Positions 36,780-47,321 of a stretch of 64,000 bases of DNA are shown here, piece after piece. Made by a program: the position numbers and the translations under genes. The stretch is taken from contig CM049319.1 of the NCBI GenBank assembly GCA_026874595.1, positions 6,708,101 through 6,772,100 of the forward strand, given 5' to 3'. Source of the DNA: Sipunculus nudus. Lineage: Eukaryota > Annelida > Sipuncula > Golfingiida > Sipunculidae. The notes below the pieces were generated by a model. That model was not told the DNA's origin and ran no database searches. It saw only the letters and a list, made by a program, of their open reading frames with translations. Every line of letters starts with the position of its first letter. Positions within the stretch are counted from its first letter, which is position 1.

Positions 36780-37740
36780 AAATGATCTGATAACAATTAT
36801 TCGTAAAGATATCAATAGTTAAACTCATTTGCATTCCCGTTGTTATAAAGAGATGTAAATTAACCAATATTAAACACCTTTTGGTCACGTCCGCAATTGC
36901 TGTTCCTGGTTATTTCTCGCTTTAATATTTCATTCATACAGATTCCGTATCTTATATGTAAAGAACAGACTATATCAGAAAGAGCTGATGTAAATCTGGA
37001 TTTTATCAATAATATTTATCAATTTGGATTTTTTTAAATTTACATTGTCGTAATTAGCTGTAGTTTATATCATTTCACTGGTTTAGATTCACTTTATTTC
37101 TAATTTTCATACATTCCATGTAATAAAACTATTAAAGACACAGGTGTTTGTTACATAGATACAGCTAATAGTAGCTTAACATTCGGGATAATTGAAGCAA
37201 GAACTATACATTGATTTTATAAAAAAAAACACACATTTATACATGCACATTTCCCAAAAAGACAAATTCAATTAACAAAAAAATGATTATATTCATTACC
37301 ATTAGCATATTCCTTAATTTTGGCAGTTCTTGGTCAATGTAAACAATATACAATATTAAAGTAATTTAACAAATTAATCTGCAATTGTGTAGTTCTTTTT
37401 TTATTAGGGTGAAACTCCCGTGTACTTTTTTTCAAGTTTCTATTTCTAAGAACTGTACTAAAAGCAAAAATTGGCAAGGACAGTGATGATGATGATATGC
37501 GTATTGATAGGGTACATGGGTTACCAGTTAAGACAAAAAACTAAAGAAAAGACCAGTTTATGTGAAATATAGTAAATCTTAAAAAAGGGAAATGATACTT
37601 GTAAAAGCTAGGAACATTAAAAGAACACTGAAAGACTGTACCATGAATATAGTGAAGCATTTAGAAAAGGTGGAACCTTATACCACATATGATACGTGCT
37701 AGAAAGGAGATAGATGAAGGGTGATAAATGATGTCTGGAT
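36780..37740. other. No gene recognised
   Basis: AT-rich, with short frames only. The part near 37,140-37,200 ('agtagcttaacattcgggat') resembles 6,508-6,535 ('ggtagcttgacattcgggat'), indicating another diverged dispersed repeat. Confidence 0.55.
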
Positions 37741-37769
37741 GAGAATGAATGAATTAATTAATTAATATA

Positions 37770-38381
37770 GAAAGAGAGAAATATTTGAGAAAACAACTGT
37801 GAGAAAGTGGGGGAGAGATTGATTGAGGTAGAGAGAGAATTATAATTAATGAGAGAAAGATAGACTGAGAGAGAGAAATTGAGAGGGACAGAGACAAGAG
37901 AAATAGAGACTGAGGCTTTCTGATAATCTGTGCATGAGAAAGATAATGAGAGAGAGACAGACAGACAGAGACAGAAACAGAGAGAGAATGAAAATTATAA
38001 TGAGAGATAGTCTGAGAAGAGAGATTCTAAGAGAGAAAGAGAGACTGAGAGTGACAGCATAGAAATGATAATGATTGATAGAAAGAGGAATCGAGAGAGA
38101 AGAGAGAGAGATAGATGAAGGGTCAAAAATGGAGTCTGGATGAGAAAGAATGTATGAATGAATTAATGAATAAATGACTGTGATTACAAGAAAGGGCGAC
38201 TGGGACAAAGAGAAAGAGGATGTTGGATGGTGTGTGCATGAGAAAGATAATGAATGAGAGAGAGAAGGAGACAGGGACAGAGAGAGAATGGAATTATAAT
38301 ACATGAGAGAGATGAAGAGTTTGATATTGACAGAGAGAATGAAAATTATTGAGAGAGAGGAAGACTGTGAGAAGAGAGATT

Positions 38382-38423
<42 letters not shown>

Positions 38424-38721
38424 AGACTGAGTGAGACAGCATGGAAATGATAATGATTGATAGAAAGAGGAATAGAGAGAGAGGAGAGTGAGATAGATGA
38501 AGGGTCATAAATAGAGTCTGGTTAAGAAAAAATGCATGAATGATTGAAGATAGAAAGAGAAATAGATAGAGAAGAGAGAGAGAGATGACAGGCCATAAAT
38601 GGTGTGTAGATTAGAATGAATGAATGAATGAATGAATGAATGTGACTGCAAGAAAGAGAGACTCGCCTGGGACAAAGAGAGAGGAAATGTTGGATGGTGT
38701 ATGCATGAGAAAGATAATGAA

Positions 38722-38772
<51 letters not shown>

Positions 38773-38889
38773 GAGAAGGAGACAGGCACAGAGGGAGAAT
38801 GGAATTATAAAGAGAGAGATGAAGAGTTTGATATTGACAGGGAGAATGACAATGATTGAGAGAGGAAGACTCTGAAAAGAGAGATTCTC

Positions 38890-38920
<31 letters not shown>

Positions 38921-39596
38921 TGGATAGTGTGTGCATGAATAGGATAATGAATGAGAGCATGTATGAGAGAGAGAATGAATGAATAATAATGGCAGAGAGA
39001 AGAGAGAATGAGAATGAGAGAGAGGGGAAGACTCTGAGAAGAGAGAATGATAATGATTGAGAGAAAGAGACTGGAGAGAGAGAGAGAGAGAGAGAGGATG
39101 TTGGATAGTGTGTGCATGAATAGGATAATGAATGAGAGAGAGAGAAAGAAAGAGAGACTAAGGTAGAGAGAGAAACAAAGAGAATGATAATGAGAGAGAG
39201 TTAGATATTGAGAGGGAGAATGAGAATGATTGAGAGGAAGACTGCAAAGACAGATTCTGAGTGAGAGGGAGAGAGACAAGGGGTGCTAGATTAAATGAAT
39301 TATTGAGAGAGATATACAGAGAGAGAGGCAGAGAGAGAGAGAGAGAGAGAAGGAGAGAGGAGAGAGAATGGGATTGATTGAGAGAATGACTAGGAAAGAG
39401 AGAGAGGATGTTGGACAGTGTGTGCAGAGAGAGAGAAGCAATATTTCATAGAAAGGCTGTGAGAAAGAGGGAGAGAGATGGATTGAGAGTGGAATAAGAA
39501 TGAAAATGATTGAGAACAGAGAGACAGAGAGAGGAGGGGGGGGGGGGTAACGGATAGTGTATGTATGAGAAAAATGAATGAATGAGAGAGAAAATA

Positions 39597-39629
<33 letters not shown>

Positions 39630-40045
39630 GAGAGAGTGAGACAGAGAGAGAAATAGAGAGATTGAGAATGCTAATGAGAGAGTTTGATATTGAGAGAGTG
39701 TATGAATGACTGAGAGAAAGAGGGAAGATTTTGAGAAGAGATTCTTAGAGAGAGAGTGAGACAGAGAGAGAGAGAAGGAAGGAGAGAGGAGAGAGAGAAT
39801 GGGAATGATTAAGAAAAAGAGAGACTGAGAGAAAGAGGGTAATAACGATTAAAAGAAAGAGAGACTTTTGAGAGAGAACATGAGAAAAGAGGAATAGAGA
39901 GATGAGAGAGATATATGGAGGGTCATAGATGCATGATGTGTGGATGAGAATGATTGAATGAATGAATTGAATTAATGAATAAGTCTCTTAGTTAGAGAGA
40001 GAAGGAATTTTTGAAAGAAAGACTATGAAAGAGGGACAGAGATTG

Positions 40046-40087
<42 letters not shown>

Positions 40088-40320
40088 GTGATAAAGATAA
40101 TGAATTATTGAGGGAGACAGAGAGGGGGGAATGATTAAGAGAATGAGAGACTGAGTGAGAGAGAGATAATGATTGAGAGAAAGAGAGAGAGAGAGAATAA
40201 GTATATTGGATAGCGTGTGCATGAGAAAGGTAATTAATGAATGATAGAGAGATTGAGAGAGAGAGAATGAGAATGACAATGCTTCAGAGAAAGGGAGATA
40301 TAGAGAGAGTGAGGTTGAGA
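37770..40320. repeat. Purine-rich (GA) complex satellite, ~2.5 kb
   Basis: The plus strand is nearly all G and A, with GAGAGA runs interspersed with recurring phrases. 'GGATGTTGGATAGTGTGTGCATGA' or close variants occur at about 38,218, 38,689, 38,919, 39,098, 39,407 and 40,205. 'GAGAGATTCT(G/A)AGAGAG' and 'AATGAATGAATGAAT' also recur. The long serine/leucine minus-strand frames here (37,846-39,279, 39,992-40,279) are composition artefacts. Confidence 0.93.
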
Positions 40321-40734
40321 CGTTCTGTTGAGTTGGGTTGAGAAATACTGTTTTCTAATCCAAATTAGCTTTGCAATTGAAACTCTGTCCAATCAAAGGG
40401 AACATATATTGACAGTTAAACATTTTTCATCCTTCACAATTGGCTTCCCGCCACCAAGCTGTCCCTTGGTATAACCTGCTAATAAAACAACACTTTATTT
40501 CACTGGTCACACAATTATTTGAAAAACATGTGCGATTTGATAATGTTTTAACACTTTTAATGTTTTAATGTTTTAATAATACTTTAACATCTTATCTCCA
40601 GGCCTGCACTGAATGAGTCACTTAAGGCCAAGCAAACTTATTCTGAATTTCATTGTTTTCTTGGGTAATCCTATTAAAAATTTGTTTTGGACCGATTATA
40701 ATATTAATATGAAACATTTTAGGTCTCTCCCTCT

Positions 40735-41110
40735 TTCCCTCCCTCCCTATCTCACTCCCTCTCTCTAATCCTATCAAATTTTCTTTTTAACTTTTAATTA
40801 CTCTTCTTTTTTCTGTATCTCTCTCTCTCTTCTCTCTCTCTCTCTCTCTCTCATCTAATGACTTCATTTTCCAATAGTCTTTCCTTATTTTCTCATAACA
40901 TTTTTTCACTCTCCTTATCTAATGCTCTCTGCTCTCTCTCATCCATTCACATTTTCTTTCTCTCTTTATCTCTCATCTCATAGTCCTTTCTTCCTTCATG
41001 AAATTTTTTAATGCACTCTTAACTCTTCAATGCTCACTCTCTAATGTACTCTCTCTCCCTTTCTCTCGCTCATCATATTACTTTCTTTCTCTCTCAATTC
41101 TCTTTAATAG
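40735..41110. repeat. Pyrimidine-rich (CT) block
   Basis: CTCTCT runs with phrases such as 'ctctctcatctaatgactt'. It has the opposite strand bias to 37,770-40,320, so the two could pair as a long imperfect inverted repeat. Confidence 0.85.
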
Positions 41111-41609
41111 TAATTTTTTTTCTGTTATTTTCTTATCTTTATGATATGCACATTTAAAGTTATATATAATATATTAATAATCTTAAATAGATCATGATTT
41201 GTTTCCAAGAAGCTATATATTTTGCCTTTTATTACTTTTTATATACTAGTAGAGTAATCCACCATCCATCTTTATATATTTGCTTTCATCATGACATTTC
41301 TTTCACTGTCACAAATGGAAGAGAGATGATTAAATATGTGCATTATTGCATTGGAAATAATTGATTTTAACATAATTATTATATCTCCAAACAATTTATT
41401 CATATTTGTAAAGATGCATTCGACCACATTTCTTGATATACACAGCTCTATACATACAGTTGAGATATTTGCCCATGCTTATTTTGTTGTGATTTTGTAC
41501 ATTGTTTTACCAGTACATAGTTCTATTTTATATCTTTGTAATTTTATAATATTCAATAAAAATGTATAAATACCTACCATTTCTTTATAAACATTGGCTG
41601 TTAATAAAG

Positions 41610-41745
41610 TGGAGTGAGCCGGTATGGAGTGGGATTTGAGTTGGTATGGCTGAGGTGTGAGTTGGTAAAAGTGGAATGTACTGGAGTGTGACTTGTCCTA
41701 ATTGTGAGTTAGTACGGAGTGAGTTGGTATGGTGTGAGCTGACAA
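41610..41745. repeat. Degenerate GT-rich minisatellite
   Basis: Recurring 'gtgagttggta(t)gg' phrases about 15-30 bp apart. Confidence 0.7.
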
Positions 41746-41749
41746 AGGT

Positions 41750-42540
41750 TTGCATTGACCTGGCTGAGCTTCCACTGTAATTACATGGCCAATACAAATG
41801 GGGGCTAGCAATGAAGAAGCCCTGTGGCCGAAATGGTGTATGTCCCTCAACTCAAGGCGTGGCAGATATGGTCGACTGGCCAGTGTTGGGGCCAAAGTGT
41901 GGCTCAGTCTCTTGCGGCCAAAATGCATGCCCCCATGCACTGGCGGCAGATATGGTTTGGCAGCCTAAATCACCCTTGATATTATTAATACCTTTTGATG
42001 CACTAGTTAGCTTGTGACGTCAAGCTAGAGTTGCTTAATTGTATATTTCAGTTAATTGAGTCCTGGGAGAATGAAGGCTGCACATGCACATTGAAACATA
42101 TATTTCACTTTAAGCAGATGCCATGCACAGATGGCAAAATGCCCATGTCCTAACATTTGTAATATTTCTAGGCTGGGTTATGGTTGAATATTTTGTAATG
42201 CTGAGCACAGTATAACAGATGCACATATGAACCACGAGAAAAGTTAAATAATAAAAGGCTAAATACAAATGTTAATAAGATTAAAAAGTACTGGTACCCC
42301 GGTAAATAAATCCAAGCAATATATATATGCATATACCAGGTGTATTTTGTATAATTAATTTGTAAAAATTACTTTGACATGCTAAATTCAACCATAGCAT
42401 GAAATCTTCTTAAATACTCCTTAAATTACTTTCAAGAAAAGTTAAGTATATCGAAGAGAAGAAAGCTTTACAATTAAGGAAAATTATTCAACAATTTACA
42501 ACAACTGCAGAACACTTGCATGTGAGTTTGTGTACCGCCG
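41750..42540. other. No gene recognised
   Basis: 41,810-41,960 is locally GC-richer, with repeated 'ggc(c/a)gatatggt' and 'gcggccaaaatg' phrases, but has no coding support. The rest is AT-rich. Confidence 0.55.
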
Positions 42541-42548
42541 GTAAGGTA

Positions 42549-42574
42549 GGGGAGACTGGGGCGCATTGGGACAT
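42549..42574 (+). repeat. Left terminal inverted repeat of the pogo-type element
   Basis: 26 bp, identical to the reverse complement of 46,215-46,240. Confidence 0.95.
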
Positions 42575-42901
42575 GGGGTGCAATGGGACAGTGGGCCTGG
42601 TGTCCATATTTTTAATGGAAATTTCCCAGGAGTCAAACTGAAAATGAGGCTTGGGGGACTCCATCTTTTGCTGTTACCGCCATATGTGCTAGATGTGGGG
42701 TTGGACCGGGAAGTCAAAAAATCAAATTTCAGGGGTCCAAAGTAAATTTCTTCAGGTAAGTTTGAACCTTCTTGTCTTTAAATGCTCAGAGTTTTGTCCT
42801 ATCCACATTATTGAGTAACCCGTAAAATACATTTACTAAAATTTGCCATAGTTGTTGTTGAGCCTCATTTCACATTTTCCACATGGTACATTTCTCAATG
42901 G

Positions 42902-43020
42902 GACATGTCTCAATGCACCCCATGGCATAGTTGGTACATGTCCCAATGCACCCCATGGCGTAGTTGGTACATGTTCCATTCCACCCCATGGCATAGTTGG
43001 TACATATCCAAGTGCACCCC
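42902..43020 (+). repeat. Left subterminal repeats, 33-bp period x4
   Basis: Units start near 42,903, 42,936, 42,969 and 43,002 with the pattern ACATGTCCCAATGCACCCCA. They contain the same words as the terminal repeat (CCCAATGCRCCCC). They are likely transposase-binding sites (inference from related elements). Confidence 0.85.
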
Positions 43021-43150
43021 AAGTGGATATGGGACTTAATATTAATAATTATTTTTATTTAATCAGAGTATTATGACGTGTTATAAGTTAAACTTATTTG
43101 CTATTGTCTGTATTACATAATGTTTTTCTTGTTTATTTTCAGTTGTCAAC

Positions 43151-44992
43151 ATGGTCCGTTCTAGAAAAAGAAAAACGGATCGAGGAAAAACAGAAGAAAG
43201 TTTGATGCAGAGAGCTGTCGAATTGGTCCTTAAAGAAAAGCAGTCAATGAGATCTGTGGCTAAGAACCTTAATATTAAATCATCAACATTACATCGTTAT
43301 GTACAAAAGGCTCAGAAATTTGGTAAAGATAACATTGGCTATTGCCCCAACTACGCCAATAACAGAGTGTTTAATGATCAACAGGAGCAGGAACTTGTGG
43401 AGTACCTGTTAGTGGCCTCTAAGCATCACCATGGCCTAACAACAAAGGCACTGAAAGATCTGGCATTCCAGTATGCCATCAAAAATGAAATCAAAATTCC
43501 AGAGTCATGGAAACAGAATCAACGGGCAGGGGAAGATTTCTTGTATGGCTTCATGAAGCGTCATACTGAATTATCAATAAGAAAGCCTGAAGCAACCAGT
43601 CTTGCTCGATCTGTAAGCTTCAACAAAACAAATGTTAACATGTTTTTTGACAATCTAGAACGTGTCATGGGAGAAACGGGGTTTGAACCTAGTAATATAT
43701 ACAACTGTGACGAAACAGGTTTGACCACAGTTCAGTCACCGCCAAACATAATAGCCCAAAAAAATGCCAAGCAAGTTGGACAAGTGACTAGCGCTGAACG
43801 CGGAGTTCTAGTGATATTATGTGGTGCTGTTTCTGCAGCAGGTGGTTTTGTACCACCTTTCCTCATTTTTCCACGTGTCCATTTCAAAGACCACATGCTG
43901 CAAGGTTCCCCTCCTGGATCAGTTGGAGTCTGCAATCCTAGTGGATGGATGAATGCAGAACTCTTTGTTGCCTTTCTTGACCACTTCATTAAGTTTGCAA
44001 AATGCTCCAAAACTGACAAGGTCCTCCTTATGATGGACAACCATCAGAGTCATATAAGCATTGAGTCCCTTGAAAAATGCAAGGAGAATGGCATAGTTAT
44101 GCTTACCATCCCACCACATACCAGCCATAAACTACAACCCCTTGACCGGACAGTTTATGGACCCTTAAAGCGATACTACAATGATGCTTGCAACTCATGG
44201 ATGATGGCAAATCCAGGAAAAGCAATCACCATTTATGAGATTGGTTCATTGCTGGGGACTGCTTTTCCTTTGGCATTCAATCCTGCAAATATTACAAGTG
44301 GATTCAAGGCAGCAGGAATATTTCCATTCAACCGTCACATATTCAGGGATGACGAGTTTCTGTCCTCATATGTCACTGATCAGCCATTAAGTGAAGACAA
44401 CAGTGCAGCTGGAGGGAAACCTACAGAGGAAAGACACTGTGAGGACAACTCAGATGAAGCGTCCATCCACATGACAGAGACCAATGTCCCGAGCACTGCT
44501 GAGGTCCGTCCCAGTTGTAGTGGGGTAGAAGTTCAAACCCGATGCTCTACGCCGGCAGGTGAAAAATCTCAAGAAAATGAAGACTTCATAAAGCATGTTA
44601 CTCCAGAAGAAATCAGACCATTCCCCAAATTGTTAAAAAGGTCGAGAAATGTCGGAAGAAAAAGAGCAAAAAGTCTTGTGCTAACAGACACTCCTATCAA
44701 GAAACAACTGGAAGATGAACTAAGAAACAAAAAGAAGCCAAGTTGCAAAAAGATCATCAACAAGAAAAATAATAAAAGGAAACCAGAACAGAAACAGGCC
44801 TGCAAAAGAGCTAAAAGAAATGAAATTTCAAGTGACAGTGAGTCCAGTGAAGAAATAGATGCCTGTCCATTGACAGATTCAGACACTGATACAGGACTGA
44901 ATGAAGACGAAATTGAGTTGGAATTGCCAACAAAACAGAATGTTAACCGTGGAAAATATGTATTGGTGAAATATGCGAGTAAGAAAAGATAG
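43151..44992 (+). CDS. pogo-type DDE transposase (DD35D), C-terminally truncated
   Basis: 613 codons. The ATG lies 8 bases after a strong acceptor (TTTATTTTCAG at 43,132-43,142), so the transcript probably has a 5' UTR intron. Residues about 15-60 form a Psq/CENP-B-type helix-turn-helix (AVELVLKEKQSMRSVAKNLN). The DDE_1 catalytic core follows: Asp187 in NCDETG, Asp296 in MMDNHQSH, Asp332 in LQPLDRTVYGPLK; 35 residues separate the last two. The C-terminal part has basic, nuclear-signal-like clusters (about 495-560) and an acidic SDSESSEEID stretch. The protein would bind the ends of the element and cut and paste it in the nucleus. The stop TAG is followed in another frame by 80-odd codons of evidently related coding (44,995-45,249), so the natural C-terminus has been lost by a one-base deletion. 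The catalytic core is intact. Confidence 0.93.
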   Translation: MVRSRKRKTDRGKTEESLMQRAVELVLKEKQSMRSVAKNLNIKSSTLHRYVQKAQKFGKDNIGYCPNYANNRVFNDQQEQELVEYLLVASKHHHGLTTKALKDLAFQYAIKNEIKIPESWKQNQRAGEDFLYGFMKRHTELSIRKPEATSLARSVSFNKTNVNMFFDNLERVMGETGFEPSNIYNCDETGLTTVQSPPNIIAQKNAKQVGQVTSAERGVLVILCGAVSAAGGFVPPFLIFPRVHFKDHMLQGSPPGSVGVCNPSGWMNAELFVAFLDHFIKFAKCSKTDKVLLMMDNHQSHISIESLEKCKENGIVMLTIPPHTSHKLQPLDRTVYGPLKRYYNDACNSWMMANPGKAITIYEIGSLLGTAFPLAFNPANITSGFKAAGIFPFNRHIFRDDEFLSSYVTDQPLSEDNSAAGGKPTEERHCEDNSDEASIHMTETNVPSTAEVRPSCSGVEVQTRCSTPAGEKSQENEDFIKHVTPEEIRPFPKLLKRSRNVGRKRAKSLVLTDTPIKKQLEDELRNKKKPSCKKIINKKNNKRKPEQKQACKRAKRNEISSDSESSEEIDACPLTDSDTDTGLNEDEIELELPTKQNVNRGKYVLVKYASKKR

Positions 44993-44994
44993 CA

Positions 44995-45249
44995 TATTTT
45001 GTTGGACAAGTCCAAAACACAGATGTTGACGGGGGAGTTGAAGTCAATTTTCTTAAGTGTCTTTCACCTAGAAAAACAGAAGAGCAGCTGTACTTTCTCT
45101 GGCCTGAAGAGGAACGCAAAGACACTGATATTGTCGAGTTGGAGGATATAGACATGCTTTTACCGCAGCCTCAGAGTATCGGTGGCACCAAACGGATGGC
45201 AAAAAAACTTGTGTTCTTGGGAGTTCACTTATCACATTATTTCCCATAA
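44995..45249 (+). pseudogene. Frameshifted C-terminal extension of the transposase
   Basis: Directly after the stop, the frame starting at 44,995 reads YFVGQVQNTDVDGGVEVNFL, continues through QLYFLWPEEERKD and DIDMLLPQPQSIGGTKRM and stops at 45,247-45,249. It joins the preceding KYVLVKYASKKR smoothly if one base is missing near 44,990. Transposases and host proteins of this type often end in such a small barrel-like region (VKY...YFVGQV...VNFLK). No alternative start is needed. Confidence 0.8.
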
Positions 45250-45985
45250 ATGTGTGGATAAAACGTAAGTGAGTTAATGTTAACTAAGATGTCTAGTTCT
45301 TATTTTTACTGAAAGTGTAGTTAAGTTCCCATTCTTCTTGATAACAAGTCAACTTAGAAATACAGGATGCTATTATTATGGAACAGTGAAAGATTTGCTG
45401 CCGAAAACTACAGTGAACTTTATGACTTAATGTAAGACTTGATTGTTTGTATTTTTATACTGTGATATTATAGGCCTGATCAATAATTGTGTCCATTTCA
45501 GTTTCAAAGCAGACTATCAAAATCATTTCTTTCAAATTATAAACCTTTTATTTCATTGTTTACAGTTGAAATTGCAGAGCACCTGCAGAAAGAAAACCGC
45601 CTATGTTTTTTTTTATGAAACTACTGGTAATAAGGCCTAGTTCCTAGTGTAAGTTGTCATAGTTCCGTATATACAGGAACATAGGATGTTGTTAAGTAGT
45701 CTAAAAATATTGTTTTATTTATATTCAAAGCTTTAGAAAGTACTGTTGTGGTTTCTCTTTTTTATAGTTATGATGAGGTTTATTTTCCACAGGTATAATG
45801 CATGTTTACCATGTTATTTACCAGAACTACAGGACATTTCTGGAATAACTAGTCTGTTTTATAGCTGATAGCACTTGTATTCTTTGGGCAAGGGTAATTT
45901 AATTACTGCTTATTTATGTTTGGATATTTCTTGTTTCTAATAAAAATCAGATTTGATAAAAAAATGTGTCTGTTGGAAATAATGG
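45250..45985. other. 3' non-coding part of the transposon
   Basis: No second gene seen between the transposase and the right subterminal repeats. Confidence 0.6.
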
Positions 45986-45997
45986 ATATGTCATCTT

Positions 45998-46058
45998 GTA
46001 ATGTCCCATTGTACCCCATGTGTTGTCCCAGTGCACCCTGGGGTGCAATGGGACACTT
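45998..46058 (-). repeat. Right subterminal repeats and palindrome
   Basis: GTCCCATTGTACCCCA and GTCCCAGTGCACC are followed by the inverse GGGGTGCAATGGGAC, forming a near-perfect palindrome at about 46,026-46,054. Same words as on the left side. Confidence 0.85.
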
Positions 46059-46214
46059 TTTTCCATTTTTTAAATTGGCCACATTTCTTACGAAATGTAA
46101 GTTAATCACCACTTCAGTATCTGTGTTGATGCAGCACAAACTAAAGTTATCTTTGCCATATACAACGTCTTTCCAAACATAAGCTACCAGAAATTATCTA
46201 CAAAATAAGAAAAA

Positions 46215-46240
46215 ATGTCCCAATGCGCCCCAGTCTCCCC
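46215..46240 (-). repeat. Right terminal inverted repeat of the pogo-type element
   Basis: 26 bp, exact inverse of 42,549-42,574, followed by TA. Confidence 0.95.
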
Positions 46241-46249
46241 TATATCATC

Positions 46250-47320
46250 CTGATCATTGGTTTGGGTGCGGGGGGAGGAGGCTAATGCGAAAATATTTGT
46301 ACACCTACGATAATAACAATTACGGAAAATACTTATCTCAATACCTTTTGCTCATGTAGCAGTTCAGGATCTGTCAGTGAGTTGCTATTGACCCTGTTGA
46401 CAGTGTTGTGTGTCGGTAGTCCAGTGCATCCCTGAGCGATAATAGGTTTACAACTTAGAACAAGGCGTTGTAATCACTGTCATCAGTCATTTTACTCCGA
46501 GTTTCCTGTTGAACACAAAAGGTTCCCCGGACCCCTCCTCCTCCTCTGATATAATAAACACCAGTATGAGCAAAATCAGGAAATTATAATATGATGTATC
46601 GGCCTTCTTTGTCAGGAAACAACAATTTATGCGACCCCAGTTTTGACTGAGCGCACAAACGGGCCAGATTCTTTACAAATGCCCCCCCCCCTTCATTTTC
46701 ATGTGTTGCAACAGTAACCAATATATATAAAACAAATATATATATATATATATATTATGCTATATGAAACCGATAACATGTAGCACCTCGGGGCGAAATA
46801 CGCTTATGCAGGTACCAATTTTTAGTGCCATCTCGTTTCACCAGTGTGCGCTACTGTACAGGGTTACATATTTGTGTATATATTCGCGAGAAATTTATAT
46901 CGTATTTTCTTTCACAAATATAGAATATCTTCTGCAGGAGTGAGGCATATTTGTAAGACGATAACACAAGGCGTACTCTGTGACAGGACTTCCCCGAATA
47001 TATATTTATGAAACATGTATAATTTTGGAAAAACCAAACTGTCTCCATAATGCCCAAAATAGGACAGTGCAGATTATACATAAAGAAGAATTGCTAAGGT
47101 TGAAGCCTTATCAGACTTAATGTTTTGTTTCCAATAACAAAATATATCAATAGAATGATATTTCATCTTGTTTCTGTTTTAATGACAGAGTCACTCGACG
47201 GCTGGTTATTGCATGTTAGTTCGTTAAAAATTAGGGCGACGCAAAATTGTCGCCCTAAGTATGCTGTTGCCTTAATTCGCAATATATGACCTAAGGTGTG
47301 TCCTTAAGTACCACTTAAGG
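46250..47320. other. No gene recognised
   Basis: Contains a C-rich run (46,681-46,691) and a TA tract at 46,735-46,755. A 76-codon minus-strand frame (46,851-47,081) has no recognisable content. Confidence 0.55.
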
Positions 47321-47321
47321 A

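Larger units (their letters stand above)
42549..46240 (+). mobile_element. pogo-type Tc1/mariner-superfamily DNA transposon, full length
   Basis: The left end 42,549-42,574 (GGGGAGACTGGGGCGCATTG then GGACAT) is the exact reverse complement of 46,215-46,240, giving a 26-bp terminal inverted repeat. TA flanks both ends (42,547-42,548 and 46,241-46,242), the target duplication of the superfamily. Length is 3,692 bp. It encodes one transposase and has subterminal repeats on both sides. Perfect inverted repeats and a long open transposase suggest a young insertion. Confidence 0.93.

Noticed and set aside
37846-39279. Long minus-strand open frames of about 220 residues rich in Ser and Leu
   Set aside because: They are translations of the GA-rich satellite; the composition explains the lack of stops and no domain is present.
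42852-43076. A 74-codon frame with repeated NAPHGIVGTC
   Set aside because: It is the translation of the 33-bp subterminal repeats of the transposon, not a gene.
43732-45015. Minus-strand frames of 69-148 codons over the transposase
   Set aside because: They are shadows of the plus-strand transposase coding sequence.
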